64,000 nucleotides of DNA from Paenibacillus alkaliterrae (GCF_021532375.1 NZ_JAKGAP010000041.1:1-64000); one strand, 5' to 3'; shown: positions 1-9,187, counted from the first letter of the stretch. Notes: generated by a model from the sequence alone, not told the origin. Made by a program: numbers and translations.

Positions 1-24
1 ATTAAATATCTCATTTTCCGTCAT
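1..24 (-). CDS. Start of a leftward gene cut by the window edge
   Basis: Read on the minus strand, an AAGGGAG ribosome site precedes an ATG at 24-22 by about nine bases, and the frame is open for eight codons to the edge. Too little is present to identify a product. It is divergent from the kinase gene at 60, with only 35 bases between the two starts. Confidence 0.35.
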
Positions 25-59
25 CAATGGTATCTCCCTTCAGGGTTCTACTACAATGA

Positions 60-1319
60 TTGACAGCAAATAGTCATGCTAAACTGGGAAGAACCACGTT
101 GTTTTTATATGCGAAGGAACAAATTGACCAACGTTTTCGGCCAAAGCTCTTCAAAGCCATGTACAGCTATCAGGATAGTCTTGATCGATTTTCTCGCAAA
201 ATAGCAAGGGTCATGAAGCAAACGGACTTGGAAGCCGTTCTAAAGCAAGAAATTACCGAGCTGCTTCCGGTAAACCGGATTACGTTCTTACTCATTGAGC
301 AATCGGAAAACACCGTATATCCAATGGGAGAACATCCGGAAGAGCTTATAACGGCCGAGTTTTTATTAGGCACTGTGAACTCCCTGCAGGTAGGGGAATT
401 AATAGAATTGCCTTACGGTCTTGGACTTGTAATAGGCAGACAGCGATCAAGGTATCATATTTTGTGGATTGGCTTGAAAACGAATCATACCCGTTTTAAT
501 TCAGATGAGCTTCGCTGGTTAAAGACGATGTCCAACTATGCAAGTATTGTATTTGAAAACTTATATTTAATCGAAGGGTTGATTGAAGATTTGGAATCCG
601 AGGTTCGCAAGGAGCATTCTACCTCGCCTTGGGTGCTTCGTTTGTTGTTCTGCTTGTCAGAAAACGAGCGGAGGAAGCTGGCTGCAGATTTGCATGACTC
701 AGCCCTTCAGGATCAGTTGCTCTGGTATCGTAAGCTGGAAGCTATTATGATGGATCATCCACTATCCGATAAGCTCGGACGCGAGCTGGAGGATATTAAA
801 GAGGGATTGTTAGACGTTATACATCAAATACGAGAAACTTGCAATGAGCTTCGTCCGCCGCTATTGAAAGAGATGGGAGTGGTGGAGGCAGTTGAGTCGA
901 TTATTGAGCATACGCAAATGCGCGTGAATTTTGCTGTCGATTTTCGTGCGAAGCCGTTTTCCCGCCCGCTAAATGAGGAGCAAATAACGGCTATTTATCG
1001 AATCGTTCAAGAATTGCTTCGCAATGCAGATAAGCATTCGCAAGCAAAATTAATAACTCTTGAGCTTGAGCTTCGCAAAGGAACGATATATTTCCGCTAT
1101 AAGGATGATGGAATAGGTATGGATGTGAATCAAATGATAGCATCGTTTGAGCATATGGGCTTGTCAGGTATAAAAGAGCGGGTAACGGGTCTTGAAGGAG
1201 ATATATCATTTAATTCTCAGCGCGATAACGGCCTTGAGGTTGTTATTTTGTTGCCGGAAATGATGACAACCGGTCGACCGGAGAGGGGAATTTCGCGTGA
1301 TTCGTATCTTATTAGTTGA
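60..1319 (+). CDS. ComP/NarX-like sensor histidine kinase, N-terminally truncated
   Basis: Cytoplasmic part of a NarL-family sensor kinase (419 aa) that phosphorylates the regulator encoded next. A GAF-like region spans about 50-175. The HisKA_3 phosphoacceptor is H212 in LHDSALQDQ. The HATPase has an N-box near N322 (VQELLRNADKH), a G1 box DDGIGMD (349-355) and a G2 box GLSGIKER. The first 40 residues resemble the stretch that follows the last membrane helix in ComP-type kinases, but no transmembrane segment is encoded. The only usable start is TTG at 60, directly after an in-frame stop (57-59) and with no good ribosome site. ATG at 159 is an alternative. The gene is therefore probably the remainder of a longer membrane kinase, though a genuine soluble kinase cannot be excluded. 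It overlaps the regulator by 23 bases. Confidence 0.8.
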   Translation: MTANSHAKLGRTTLFLYAKEQIDQRFRPKLFKAMYSYQDSLDRFSRKIARVMKQTDLEAVLKQEITELLPVNRITFLLIEQSENTVYPMGEHPEELITAEFLLGTVNSLQVGELIELPYGLGLVIGRQRSRYHILWIGLKTNHTRFNSDELRWLKTMSNYASIVFENLYLIEGLIEDLESEVRKEHSTSPWVLRLLFCLSENERRKLAADLHDSALQDQLLWYRKLEAIMMDHPLSDKLGRELEDIKEGLLDVIHQIRETCNELRPPLLKEMGVVEAVESIIEHTQMRVNFAVDFRAKPFSRPLNEEQITAIYRIVQELLRNADKHSQAKLITLELELRKGTIYFRYKDDGIGMDVNQMIASFEHMGLSGIKERVTGLEGDISFNSQRDNGLEVVILLPEMMTTGRPERGISRDSYLIS

Positions 1320-1947
1320 TGATCATCCTTCTGTTGGAGAAGGAACAAAAACGATGATTGAGCAAGATAGTGAAATGACGGTATCTGTCGTTCTTTCAGC
1401 GATTGAAGCATTGGATATTGTCCAGATGCAGCCATTTGATTTAATATTATGTGACTTGAATATGCCCGGCATCAGCGGATTAGAATTGACAAAGCGATTA
1501 ATTCAACAGGATCCAGAGCGCAAAGTCATTATTTATTCAGGCTATGAGATCGGGTCCCATTTTAACCTGCTAATTGAGTCAGGCGTATCCGGTTTTATTT
1601 CTAAGACCGTTTCCAGAGAGCAACTTCATAATGCGATTCGATGCGCTATGCGCGGCGACGCCGTCATTCCGATTTCGCTGTTAAAACAGCTTAGAAGGCA
1701 TGAGGTTACGATCGGAAGATCGGAAGTATCCGTTGAGGATGTATCGATCACGGAGAAAGAGCAAACCATTTTGCACGAGGTTTCTACGGGGATTAGCAAT
1801 AAAGAGTTGGCGGTCATGCTACATGTCAGCCAGCGCAATGTGGAATACCAGTTATCTCGTATTTTTGATAAATTGAATGTCCGCTCACGCTCGGAAGCGA
1901 TAAGAGAAGCACAACGGTTAGGGCTAATTAGATTGGAGCAGTACTAG
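1297..1947 (+). CDS. NarL/ComA-like response regulator
   Basis: DNA-binding response regulator of 216 aa. The receiver domain (1-120) has the acidic pair D8/D9, phosphoacceptor D53 in LILCDLNMPG and K102. The LuxR-type helix-turn-helix (about 152-212) contains ELAVMLHVSQRNVEYQLSRI. The GTG start at 1297 lies within the 3' end of the kinase gene and follows a GAGGGGAA ribosome site, so the two are translationally coupled and should form one signalling pair. Regulon unknown; the arrangement resembles ComPA. A very strong terminator follows. Confidence 0.9.
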   Translation: MIRILLVDDHPSVGEGTKTMIEQDSEMTVSVVLSAIEALDIVQMQPFDLILCDLNMPGISGLELTKRLIQQDPERKVIIYSGYEIGSHFNLLIESGVSGFISKTVSREQLHNAIRCAMRGDAVIPISLLKQLRRHEVTIGRSEVSVEDVSITEKEQTILHEVSTGISNKELAVMLHVSQRNVEYQLSRIFDKLNVRSRSEAIREAQRLGLIRLEQY

Positions 1948-1956
1948 CTGAGGGAT

Positions 1957-1996
1957 AACGACGGGTTAAGGATTAGTCCTTAGCCCGTCGTTTTTT
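1957..1996 (+). terminator. Rho-independent terminator of the two-component operon
   Basis: Arms of about 15 bp (ACGACGGGTTAAGGA and its complement, one G-T pair) around a four-base loop, followed by TTTTTT. It ends the regulator transcript and overlaps the 3' end of the decayed phosphotransferase on the other strand. Confidence 0.9.
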
Positions 1997-2460
1997 CTGT
2001 TCCGTCGTATTAATCAAGCTCATCATATACAAGTCTAACCTTTCTTTCATTAGTTCATCGGTTAGTCCGCTTATTCCAAATGCTGTCCACCCCGGGTATA
2101 CGGTCGGCGGTCCAAATAATATATCAATAGCACCGCGGGGATTCCGCATTGACTTCCAGTTGCATCATAGGCAATGATTTGCGGAGTTGCTATGTCGGCT
2201 TTTGCTGCCCAACGGAGACTTTCCGATTCATGCAGCGTCAAGTCGGGCTCTTCCACCAGCCATTCGGTGTTGTCGAATTGACGTAAAACAACCGTTATTT
2301 CGCTATGATAAACTTGCAGCTTTATGCTGTGAACGATGGACGAGATGCCTCCATGAAGTCGATTAGTCGAAAGCACGATGGCTTGAGGATCCACAGCCTC
2401 GATTACCCATTTAAGAATGTGATCCGGAATTTGCAGCTCGGCGTTAAGCGACATGATCAT
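1973..2460 (-). pseudogene. Aminoglycoside/choline phosphotransferase-like gene with internal deletion
   Basis: The 5' half encodes about 125 residues resembling the N-terminal lobe of the APH family. The frame then stops at 2071. Shifting frame near 2095 recovers a plausible APH C-terminus: VYPGWTAFGISGLTDEL, continuing to a stop at 1973. The catalytic middle expected in the family (HGD...N and DFD motifs) is missing, so an internal segment was lost with a change of frame. The start is one of two ATGs at 2460/2454 behind GGAGAGAGG. The product could not be an active kinase. Confidence 0.65.
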
Positions 2461-2490
2461 ATTCCTCTCTCCGAAATATTAAATGATAGT

Positions 2491-4428
2491 TTACATCAAC
2501 TGCTCCCATTCCTCATAAGAGGCGGCTAGCGAAGCTTTGCAGCCTTCAATAGCGGCTTGAATTTCTTGGATGCGAACATAGTCATTGAAAATGGCGGGAT
2601 CCGCGAGCTGTTCCTCCAGCCCGGAAATTTGCTGCTCTAATGCTGCTATTTCTTGCTCTAATTGCTCGATTCTACGCTGTCGAGCGCGCTCCTCGCGCTT
2701 TGCTTGCTTGTCGGCTTCATAGGAGTTTGTCGGTGCGTTGTCGGAACTGGCTGTAGTTTTCGAGCTGCCAGCAGCCTGTTTTGACAACGCTTCCAATCGT
2801 TCCTCCTCGATTTCATGTTTTTTCTCTATCATTTCGTCATAATTTCCCAGGAAATGATCGGTTCCCGACGGTTTTAGTTCGACAATTCGTTCTGCCATCT
2901 TATTCAGGAAATATCTGTCATGGGAGATGAAGAACAGCGTGCCTTCGTAATCAAGAAGGGCGGCTTCCAGCACCTCTTTGCTGAATAGGTCGAGATGGTT
3001 CGTCGGCTCATCCAGGATGAGGACATTTGCTTGGGCAAGCATCAGCTTAGCTAGCGATACGCGCGCTTTCTCGCCGCCGCTGAGTGATGAGATCCTTTTC
3101 AATACATCTTCTCCGCTGAACAAGAAGTTGCCCAACACGGTACGAATACGTGCTTCCTCCATATGAGAGTAACTGCCCCATACTTCTTCCAAAACGGTAT
3201 TTTGTCCGGTAAGTCTTGTATGCTCTTGATCGTAATATCCGATTTTGACATGGGTTCCGAAACGAATGGAACCGGATGTCGGTTCATTTTGACCAACGAT
3301 AACCTTAAGCAGGGTTGATTTTCCGATCCCGTTCGGACCAATAAGGGCTACGGTTTCACCGCGGGTAAGCTGAAACGTGACATTTTTGAACAGCGGTTTG
3401 TCGCGGCCGGCGAAGGTGACGGAAACATCCTGAACGGCTAATACGTCTTTGCCTGTGGGACGTTCGATTTCGAAGGTGAAATGAGCTTTTTTCAAATCGC
3501 CGAGCGGCTTGTCCAATCGTTCCATCTTTTCAAGCGCTTTGCGTCTGCTTTGAGCGCGCTTGGTCGTGGACGCGCGCACGATATTTCGCTGAACGAATTG
3601 CTCCATGCGGGAAATTTCGTCCTGCTGCTTTTCGAATTGCTTCATATTAATTTCATACTCCGCCGCTTTCAGCTCCATGTACCGGCTATAGTTTCCGGTG
3701 TAGCGCTTAGAAGTATGACGCTCGATTTCAATAATGGTCTGGGCCAGCGCGTCTAAAAAGTAGCGGTCGTGGGACACGACAAGAATTGCGCCTGAATAAC
3801 CGCGCAAATACGATTCGAGCCATGTAAGCGTTTCAATGTCCAAGTAGTTGGTAGGCTCGTCAAGCATTAACAGATCAGGAGCCTGTAGTAAAATGCGAGC
3901 TAGAGCCAGCCGGGTCTTCTGACCCCCGCTTAAGGTTGAGATGACTGTATCCGGTGCGAAGTCGCCGAAGCCCATTCCGTGAAGAACGCTATTAATACGT
4001 GTATTGATTTCGAAGCCGCCCTGTTCGCGGAACCAATCGGAACGTTTGGCATATTTATCCAGCGTATCTGCGTAACGCTTCTCATCCTCATGGAGGGCGG
4101 GATCGGCAATTTTTATTTCCAGTTCGCGGAGCTCTTGCTCCGCTTCGACTAAATGGGAAAAAACGGCGCGCATCTCGGCTTCGATCGTCCGCTCGGATTG
4201 CAATCCGCTGTTTTGCGCTAAATAACCGATTTTCGTTTCCTTGGCTTTGTGAATCGCGCCTGAATCCGCGGACATTTCGCCCGCGATAATTTTGAGAAGC
4301 GTCGATTTTCCGGCTCCGTTCACGCCAACAAGACCGACTCTTTCCCGTTCTTGTACTTGCAACGAAATATGGGATAATACGGCATTTACGCCGTAGCTCT
4401 TCGTAATATTGGAAACCTGCAGCAGCAT
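2491..4428 (-). CDS. ydiF: ABC-F family ATPase, YdiF type
   Basis: Soluble duplicated ABC ATPase without membrane segments (645 aa). ABC-F proteins act at the ribosome, as translation factors or antibiotic protection proteins. The first domain has Walker A GVNGAGKST (36-44), signature LSGGQKTR and Walker B LLMLDEPTNYLD. An interdomain linker rich in charged residues follows (QQDEISRMEQFVQRN..RASTTKRAQSRR). The second domain has GPNGIGKST, LSGGEKARVSLA and LILDEPTNHLDL. The C-terminal 100 residues form a charged coiled coil. Both catalytic glutamates are present. Order and length closely match B. subtilis YdiF. The start is the ATG at 4428 behind GGAGGTTTC rather than an upstream in-frame ATG. 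Nothing points to a specific antibiotic. Confidence 0.92.
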   Translation of the reverse strand: MLLQVSNITKSYGVNAVLSHISLQVQERERVGLVGVNGAGKSTLLKIIAGEMSADSGAIHKAKETKIGYLAQNSGLQSERTIEAEMRAVFSHLVEAEQELRELEIKIADPALHEDEKRYADTLDKYAKRSDWFREQGGFEINTRINSVLHGMGFGDFAPDTVISTLSGGQKTRLALARILLQAPDLLMLDEPTNYLDIETLTWLESYLRGYSGAILVVSHDRYFLDALAQTIIEIERHTSKRYTGNYSRYMELKAAEYEINMKQFEKQQDEISRMEQFVQRNIVRASTTKRAQSRRKALEKMERLDKPLGDLKKAHFTFEIERPTGKDVLAVQDVSVTFAGRDKPLFKNVTFQLTRGETVALIGPNGIGKSTLLKVIVGQNEPTSGSIRFGTHVKIGYYDQEHTRLTGQNTVLEEVWGSYSHMEEARIRTVLGNFLFSGEDVLKRISSLSGGEKARVSLAKLMLAQANVLILDEPTNHLDLFSKEVLEAALLDYEGTLFFISHDRYFLNKMAERIVELKPSGTDHFLGNYDEMIEKKHEIEEERLEALSKQAAGSSKTTASSDNAPTNSYEADKQAKREERARQRRIEQLEQEIAALEQQISGLEEQLADPAIFNDYVRIQEIQAAIEGCKASLAASYEEWEQLM

Positions 4429-4574
4429 TTTGAAACCTCCACCAAATAATTGTAAAGAACTGTTGCGTTCATTCCATATTAGTGTACCATAAACGAGCGC
4501 CGGCATTGGCGAAAGTTGTATAACAGTGGTAAACTACATTTAATGAAAGAAAAGTATGGGAGCAGAATAGGTGA

Positions 4575-5189
4575 GTGCTTTTGATTGAACGGAATTCATT
4601 TGAGGAAAAAACATACATACGCACTCAGATGATACAAAGACGAAATAGCTTGCCGGAACGGCATCGCCAAACCTGGTCTGAGGCCGCCTGCGCGAAAGCG
4701 AAGGTTTTGTTGGAGAAGCGTTCGGCGTCAGCGTTTATGGCTTATGTTTCGTTTCGGAGCGAGCTCAATTTAGCGGAGCTTATTGAATGGGGCTGGCAAA
4801 CCGGCCGCGATGTTATTGTGCCTAGATGTGACGCTGCTGACCACTCCATGACACTTCATTATTTGCGAAGCTGGGAGGAGCTTATGCCGGGTGCATATGG
4901 TATTATGGAGCCGAATCCGGCTGTAACGCTGCCGATCTACAACGGCTTCGCACCGGATGTCGTATTTGTTCCCGGTTTGGCATTTGATCGTAAGGGCGGC
5001 CGGCTGGGTTACGGCGGCGGCTATTATGACCGATTTGCGGCGGAGCAGCTTCAATTGGGAGAGGCGGCAACGCGGACGCTATGGCTGGGGGCGGCCTACG
5101 AGGCGCAGCTCGTAGAGCGTGTGCCGCGGGAAGCTCATGATGTGCAGATGCACGGCCTAATAACAGAGCAGGATATTTATATGGCTTAA
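4575..5189 (+). CDS. yqgN: 5-formyltetrahydrofolate cyclo-ligase
   Basis: Converts 5-formyl-THF to 5,10-methenyl-THF with ATP, returning the stored folate form to one-carbon metabolism. The 204-residue length is normal for the family. The diagnostic glycine-rich ATP/folate loop GGRLGYGGGYYDRF lies near 141-154, preceded by DVVFVPGLAFDRKG. An N-terminal basic segment (RTQMIQRRNSLP) is also typical. The GTG start at 4575 follows GGGAG and GGTGA sequences. It is the first gene of a rightward cluster leading into molybdenum cofactor genes, with 65 bases before moaC. Confidence 0.9.
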   Translation: MLLIERNSFEEKTYIRTQMIQRRNSLPERHRQTWSEAACAKAKVLLEKRSASAFMAYVSFRSELNLAELIEWGWQTGRDVIVPRCDAADHSMTLHYLRSWEELMPGAYGIMEPNPAVTLPIYNGFAPDVVFVPGLAFDRKGGRLGYGGGYYDRFAAEQLQLGEAATRTLWLGAAYEAQLVERVPREAHDVQMHGLITEQDIYMA

Positions 5190-5254
5190 TACGCAAAATG
5201 AGCAATTGCCGATAGAGGGCATAGCAGCCTTTTACGCATGGAGGAGTGATAGCG

Positions 5255-5734
5255 GTGGAGCTGACGCATTTTAATGAACAGGGCAGAGCGCGTATGGTGG
5301 ACATCTCTGATAAGGAAGTCACTTCACGGACAGCGGTCGCTCAAACGACGGTTAAGATGAACCAGGAAACATTGGGGCAAATAAAGGCAGGCAAGGTGGG
5401 AAAGGGCGATGTGCTGGCCGTAGCCCAGGTTGCTGCAGTAATGGCCGCCAAAAAAACAGCAGATTGGATTCCAATGTGCCATCCGCTTCCGCTTACCGGT
5501 ATTAATATCGTGTTTAGCGATAATGGCGCGGATGAGCTTTACATAGAAGGAACCGTAAAGACGACGGGCAAAACCGGTGTCGAGATGGAGGCGTTGACCG
5601 CGGTGTCTGCTGCCGCTCTCACGGTTTATGATATGTGCAAGGCTTTGCAAAAGGATATGGTGATCGGGCCGACGCAGCTCGTTTCCAAAACCGGCGGCAA
5701 AAGCGGAGATTATCGAATTTCGTCAAACCCATGA
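5255..5734 (+). CDS. moaC: Cyclic pyranopterin monophosphate synthase MoaC
   Basis: Second step of molybdenum cofactor synthesis, making cPMP from the MoaA product. The 159-residue protein shows the family signatures [32 protein letters not shown] and [25 protein letters not shown] split across the chain. The start is GTG at 5255, eight bases after GGAGGAG; an in-frame GTG at 5246 overlaps the ribosome site and is unlikely. It lies directly upstream of the MogA/MoaB gene. No moaA, moaD or moaE is seen nearby, so the rest of the pathway must be elsewhere. Confidence 0.95.
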   Translation: MELTHFNEQGRARMVDISDKEVTSRTAVAQTTVKMNQETLGQIKAGKVGKGDVLAVAQVAAVMAAKKTADWIPMCHPLPLTGINIVFSDNGADELYIEGTVKTTGKTGVEMEALTAVSAAALTVYDMCKALQKDMVIGPTQLVSKTGGKSGDYRISSNP

Positions 5735-5761
5735 TCGGAATAGGGATGGGAGGAATCGTTT

Positions 5762-6256
5762 ATGCGGTGGAAGGTAGCAATTTTAACAGCTAGCGACAAA
5801 GGCTCGCGCGGGGAACGAGAGGATACGAGCGCACAGGTTATCCGAGAGTTAATAGAAGAAGAGCTGGGCGGCGAAATCGTCGATTACCGGATCGTTCCGG
5901 ACGAGCAGGATGAGATCATGGCGGCTATCATTGAGATGACAGAATATTTCCATGCCGATCTTGTGCTCACGACTGGCGGAACGGGTCTTGCTCCGCGTGA
6001 CATTACGCCCGAGGCAACGCTTAAGGTCATTGACCGAGCCGTCCCCGGTTTATCGGAAGCGATGCGAATGGGTGCGCTTCAGAAGACGAGAAGAGCGATG
6101 CTCTCCCGCGGGGTATGCGGAATTAGAGGCAGCTCTCTTATCGTTAACCTGCCGGGAAGTCCGAAGGGCGTTCATGAGAGCTTGATGGCGATTATGGATC
6201 AGCTTCCGCATGCGCTGGGCATTTTATCCGGGCAGCTGGGGGAACATAGCGTATGA
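5762..6256 (+). CDS. moaB: MogA/MoaB family molybdopterin adenylyltransferase
   Basis: Adenylylates molybdopterin to prepare it for metal insertion. The 164-residue protein has the MoCF-binding fold signatures: LTASDKGSRGEREDTS at the N-terminus, LTTGGTGLAPRDITPEA (about 65-82) and the C-terminal NLPGSPKGVHESL. GGGAGGAATC precedes the ATG. Its stop overlaps the next gene's ATG by four bases (ATGA), implying coupled translation with the MoeA-like protein. MogA and MoaB cannot be separated by sequence alone here. Confidence 0.92.
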   Translation: MRWKVAILTASDKGSRGEREDTSAQVIRELIEEELGGEIVDYRIVPDEQDEIMAAIIEMTEYFHADLVLTTGGTGLAPRDITPEATLKVIDRAVPGLSEAMRMGALQKTRRAMLSRGVCGIRGSSLIVNLPGSPKGVHESLMAIMDQLPHALGILSGQLGEHSV

Positions 6257-7308
6257 GCGGGCTGGAGCAGCAATCTGGCGAAGCGGCGGTTCAGCAAAGC
6301 AAGACCGTTCTAAAGGAAGTGCCGGTGTACGACGCGGTTGGGATGCGCTTGGCGCATGATTTGACACGTATTGTGCCGGGCGAGTTTAAAGGCCGCTTGT
6401 TCAAAAGAGGGCATTTGGTTACCGAAGCGGATATACCTAGTTTGCTCGATATCGGCAAGGAACATATATACATCATGGAGCTTGGTGAGGATGACCTGCA
6501 TGAAGACGATGCAGCTATTCGGATGGCGGAGGCATTATTCGGCGATCATTTGCAATTGTCTGAGCCGCATGAAGGCAAGGTCAGTCTAAAGTCAGCCATT
6601 CTTGGCTTGGCAACGGTGGACAAAGGAATTGTTGATGCCGTTAATGAACTGGGAGAAATCGCACTGGCTACGATTAAGACGAATACGGTTGTGAAGCCGG
6701 GCGGGCAGCTTGCCGCCACTAGAGCGATACCGCTTGTTGTACCCAAGAAGAAGGTCGAGGCGGTAGAGCTTCTCTCAGCGGAATACCGACTGGCAAATGA
6801 CGGCGCGGCGCCGATTCGGGTACGTCCTTTTCAAAAGCTAAGAGCCGGATTATTGACCACTGGCAGTGAGGTTTTTAACGGCAGAATTGTGGATAAATTT
6901 GGACCTGCCGTCAGAAGAAAGCTCGAGGAGCTCGGTTCCGAGGTTATCGAACAGCGATTCGCGCCCGACGATCGACAAACAATTGTCAAGGAAATACACT
7001 ATTTGCTGGGTCAACGGTATGATATGATACTAGTGACTGGCGGAATGTCGGTTGATCCCGACGATCGTACGCCGGGCGCTATCAAAGCGTCGGGAGCGGA
7101 TATTGTAAGCTATGGAACACCGATGCTGCCTGGCTCGATGCTTCTAATCGGTTACTTGAATGGTGTGCCAATAATGGGCTTGCCGGGCTGCGTCATGCAT
7201 GATCCATACACGTCCTTTGACGTCCTTCTGCCGCGGATTCTCGCGGGGGATACCATTGTACGCGACGATGTAATTAGCATGGGCTACGGCGGTTTGTACG
7301 GCTGTTAG
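6253..7308 (+). CDS. MoeA-like molybdopterin-binding protein
   Basis: A 351-residue protein with a C-terminal MoCF-binding domain (about 195-345). Recognisable segments are GLLTTGSEVFNG, APDDRQTIVKEIHYLL, ILVTGGMSVDPDDRTP and GVPIMGLPGCVMH. The N-terminal half lacks the full MoeA domain I/II layout, so this is the shorter Firmicutes relative rather than canonical MoeA. It overlaps the upstream gene by four bases and sits directly before tatA. A role in molybdate insertion or cofactor handling before export of molybdoenzymes fits the context but is inferred. Confidence 0.85.
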   Translation: MSGLEQQSGEAAVQQSKTVLKEVPVYDAVGMRLAHDLTRIVPGEFKGRLFKRGHLVTEADIPSLLDIGKEHIYIMELGEDDLHEDDAAIRMAEALFGDHLQLSEPHEGKVSLKSAILGLATVDKGIVDAVNELGEIALATIKTNTVVKPGGQLAATRAIPLVVPKKKVEAVELLSAEYRLANDGAAPIRVRPFQKLRAGLLTTGSEVFNGRIVDKFGPAVRRKLEELGSEVIEQRFAPDDRQTIVKEIHYLLGQRYDMILVTGGMSVDPDDRTPGAIKASGADIVSYGTPMLPGSMLLIGYLNGVPIMGLPGCVMHDPYTSFDVLLPRILAGDTIVRDDVISMGYGGLYGC

Positions 7309-7350
7309 TTCTTTGAAACGGATGCATAACAAATTTAGGAGGTTAACCAC

Positions 7351-7584
7351 ATGTCTGGAATAGGTGCAACGGGAATTATATTGCTCGTGCTGGTCGCTTT
7401 GCTTTTGTTCGGACCGAATAAGCTGCCGGAGCTTGGCCGGGCTTTCGGACGGACGCTGCGCGAGTTCAAATCCGGCGCTAGAGAAATGATGGATGAGGAC
7501 GATCGCAAAGATAAGGAAGCGAACCGGGTTGAAGTAAGCCGCTCGGAAAATAGCGAGAAAGACAACAAGCGGCTGCCGGACTAA
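7351..7584 (+). CDS. tatA: Sec-independent translocase subunit TatA
   Basis: Pore-forming subunit of the twin-arginine translocase, exporting folded proteins. The 77-residue protein has one N-terminal membrane helix (about 6-21) ending in FGPNKLPELGRAFGR, the TatA hinge and amphipathic helix, then a charged tail rich in D/K/E. GGAGG precedes the ATG by nine bases. It lies 42 bases after the MoeA-like gene and 46 before tatC. Molybdoenzymes are frequent Tat substrates, so the clustering makes sense. Confidence 0.95.
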   Translation: MSGIGATGIILLVLVALLLFGPNKLPELGRAFGRTLREFKSGAREMMDEDDRKDKEANRVEVSRSENSEKDNKRLPD

Positions 7585-7630
7585 TCGGGCCCGCTTTTTT
7601 CTTGACCAAAGGCGAAGGAGGGAAGTGTAA

Positions 7631-8452
7631 GTGGGAACGGAAGCAAGCAACAAGACAGAACATATATCACGTAAACGGCTGATTCGAGAGGAAGGGCTCA
7701 TGCCATTGCTTGAGCATTTGGGAGAGCTGAGGAAGAGGCTCGTCTACGTGCTGATCGCGCTCGCTTTGGGATTAGTAGTCGGACTCGTATTCGCGGAACC
7801 AGCTTATAACTTTCTAATGAGCCAGGAGCCGGCCAAGACGATTTCCCTACATACGTTTTCGCTTGGGGATGGTATCGGCATGTATATGAAATTCGCATTC
7901 GTCATTGCTTTGATTTTGGCCGTGCCCGTTATCGCTTACCAATTATGGGCGTTCGTGAAGCCCGCGCTCCGGGAGAACGAGCAGCGTTCCACGCTGAAAT
8001 ACGTGCCTTTCGCTCTTATGATGTTTTTAACCGGATTGGCATTTTCGTATTTTGTCGTTTTTCCGCTCGCTTTTAACTTCACAAGAACGGTATCGCAGCA
8101 ATTGAACCTTGAGGAAACGTATGGAATCGCACAATATTTTGCGTTTATGTTCAATTTATTAATTCCGATTTCGTTATTGTTCGAGCTGCCGCTGCTCATT
8201 ATGTTTTTAACGGCCATTCGTTTGGTAAACCCGAAGCGGCTTCGCAAGATGCGCCGCCTCGCTTATTTCATCATGGTGCTTATAGGAGTCATGATTACGC
8301 CGGCGGATATCATATCCGACGTTCTCGTGGCCATACCGCTCATTCTGTTGTATGAGATTAGCGTGTTTCTATCGGGAACGGTTTATAAGAAGCAGCTTGC
8401 GGCGGATGCAAGGTATGAAGCGGAATATGGGGATTCATTAAATAAAGCCTGA
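7631..8452 (+). CDS. tatC: Sec-independent translocase subunit TatC
   Basis: Polytopic receptor subunit that binds twin-arginine signal peptides. The 273-residue protein starts its conserved region with LLEHLGELRKRL, followed by six predicted membrane helices. It includes FVKPALRENE and the segment FALMMFLTGLAFSYFVVFPL, typical of TatC. GTG at 7631 follows GGAGGG by about eight bases. Its stop codon (8450-8452) lies inside the first copy of a 32-bp imperfect repeat, so the original downstream context, including a terminator, appears displaced by the dedA/ytaF insertion. Confidence 0.95.
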   Translation: MGTEASNKTEHISRKRLIREEGLMPLLEHLGELRKRLVYVLIALALGLVVGLVFAEPAYNFLMSQEPAKTISLHTFSLGDGIGMYMKFAFVIALILAVPVIAYQLWAFVKPALRENEQRSTLKYVPFALMMFLTGLAFSYFVVFPLAFNFTRTVSQQLNLEETYGIAQYFAFMFNLLIPISLLFELPLLIMFLTAIRLVNPKRLRKMRRLAYFIMVLIGVMITPADIISDVLVAIPLILLYEISVFLSGTVYKKQLAADARYEAEYGDSLNKA

Positions 8453-8479
8453 ATCCATGACACCAATTATAACGGTTTT
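8448..8479 (+). repeat. Imperfect direct repeat, left copy
   Basis: Begins CCTGAATCCATGACACCAAT and matches 9899-9930 at 27 of 32 positions by eye. It overlaps the tatC stop. Together the copies bracket the dedA/ytaF cassette. Confidence 0.75.
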
Positions 8480-8517
8480 AAAAAAAGGGGAATTACAAGA
8501 AACAGGAGGTGTTTGTA

Positions 8518-9120
8518 TTGACGGAACTTATCGTGGCCTTAGTTGAATTTCTAAAGCAATTTTCTTATTTCGGCATCATGCTTTCATTATGCTTCGAGTT
8601 TATACCGGCTGAAGTTGTCTTGCCATTAGCAGGGTACTGGGTTTATCAAGGAGATTTTAATTATTATCTAGTGGTGTTAGTTGGTGCTGTTGGAGGCACA
8701 TTAGGTCCCTTGACTTTATTTTATTTAGGACGTTACGGTGGCCGGCCTTTAGTTTTGAAATACGGCAAATATTTTTTCGTTTCTCAAAAACAAATAAATG
8801 CCTCAGACTATTTTTTCGAAAAATATGGTATGGGCGTAGCTTTTTTTGCTCGCTTTTTACCTGTGGTGAGAACGGCTATTTCAATACCTTGTGGGATGTC
8901 TAACATGAACGTTTGGAAGTTTTCAGTTTATACTTTTTTTGCGATGTTGCCAATTACGGCATTCTACGTCTATCTGGGGGTTAAATTAGGTCCCCATTGG
9001 AACCAAGCTGAAGAAATTTTCAATGGCTATGCTCTCCCTTTTACTGCAACTCTTATTGTTCTTTTATTAATGTTTGTTTTAATTAAACTTTTGATGAAAC
9101 GAAAAAGTCAAAGTTTATAG
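8518..9120 (+). CDS. DedA family membrane protein
   Basis: Integral membrane protein of the DedA/SNARE-associated family (about 200 aa), whose members are linked to lipid-carrier (undecaprenyl phosphate) flipping and membrane homeostasis. Visible hallmarks are an acidic E-F-I-P motif near residue 25, the glycine-rich segment GAVGGTLGPLTLFYLGRYGG, and the arginine motif FFARFLPVVRTAISIPCGMSNM. Several membrane helices follow. The start is TTG at 8518, eight bases after GGAGG; the in-frame GTG at 8509 lies within the ribosome site. Base composition is visibly more AT-rich than tatC, consistent with an acquired cassette. Confidence 0.88.
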   Translation: MTELIVALVEFLKQFSYFGIMLSLCFEFIPAEVVLPLAGYWVYQGDFNYYLVVLVGAVGGTLGPLTLFYLGRYGGRPLVLKYGKYFFVSQKQINASDYFFEKYGMGVAFFARFLPVVRTAISIPCGMSNMNVWKFSVYTFFAMLPITAFYVYLGVKLGPHWNQAEEIFNGYALPFTATLIVLLLMFVLIKLLMKRKSQSL

Positions 9121-9187
9121 GGGATTGACAGGATTGCTGCTAAGACCGCAAAAAACTTCTCCCGTATAGTAAAATGGAGGAGGATGT

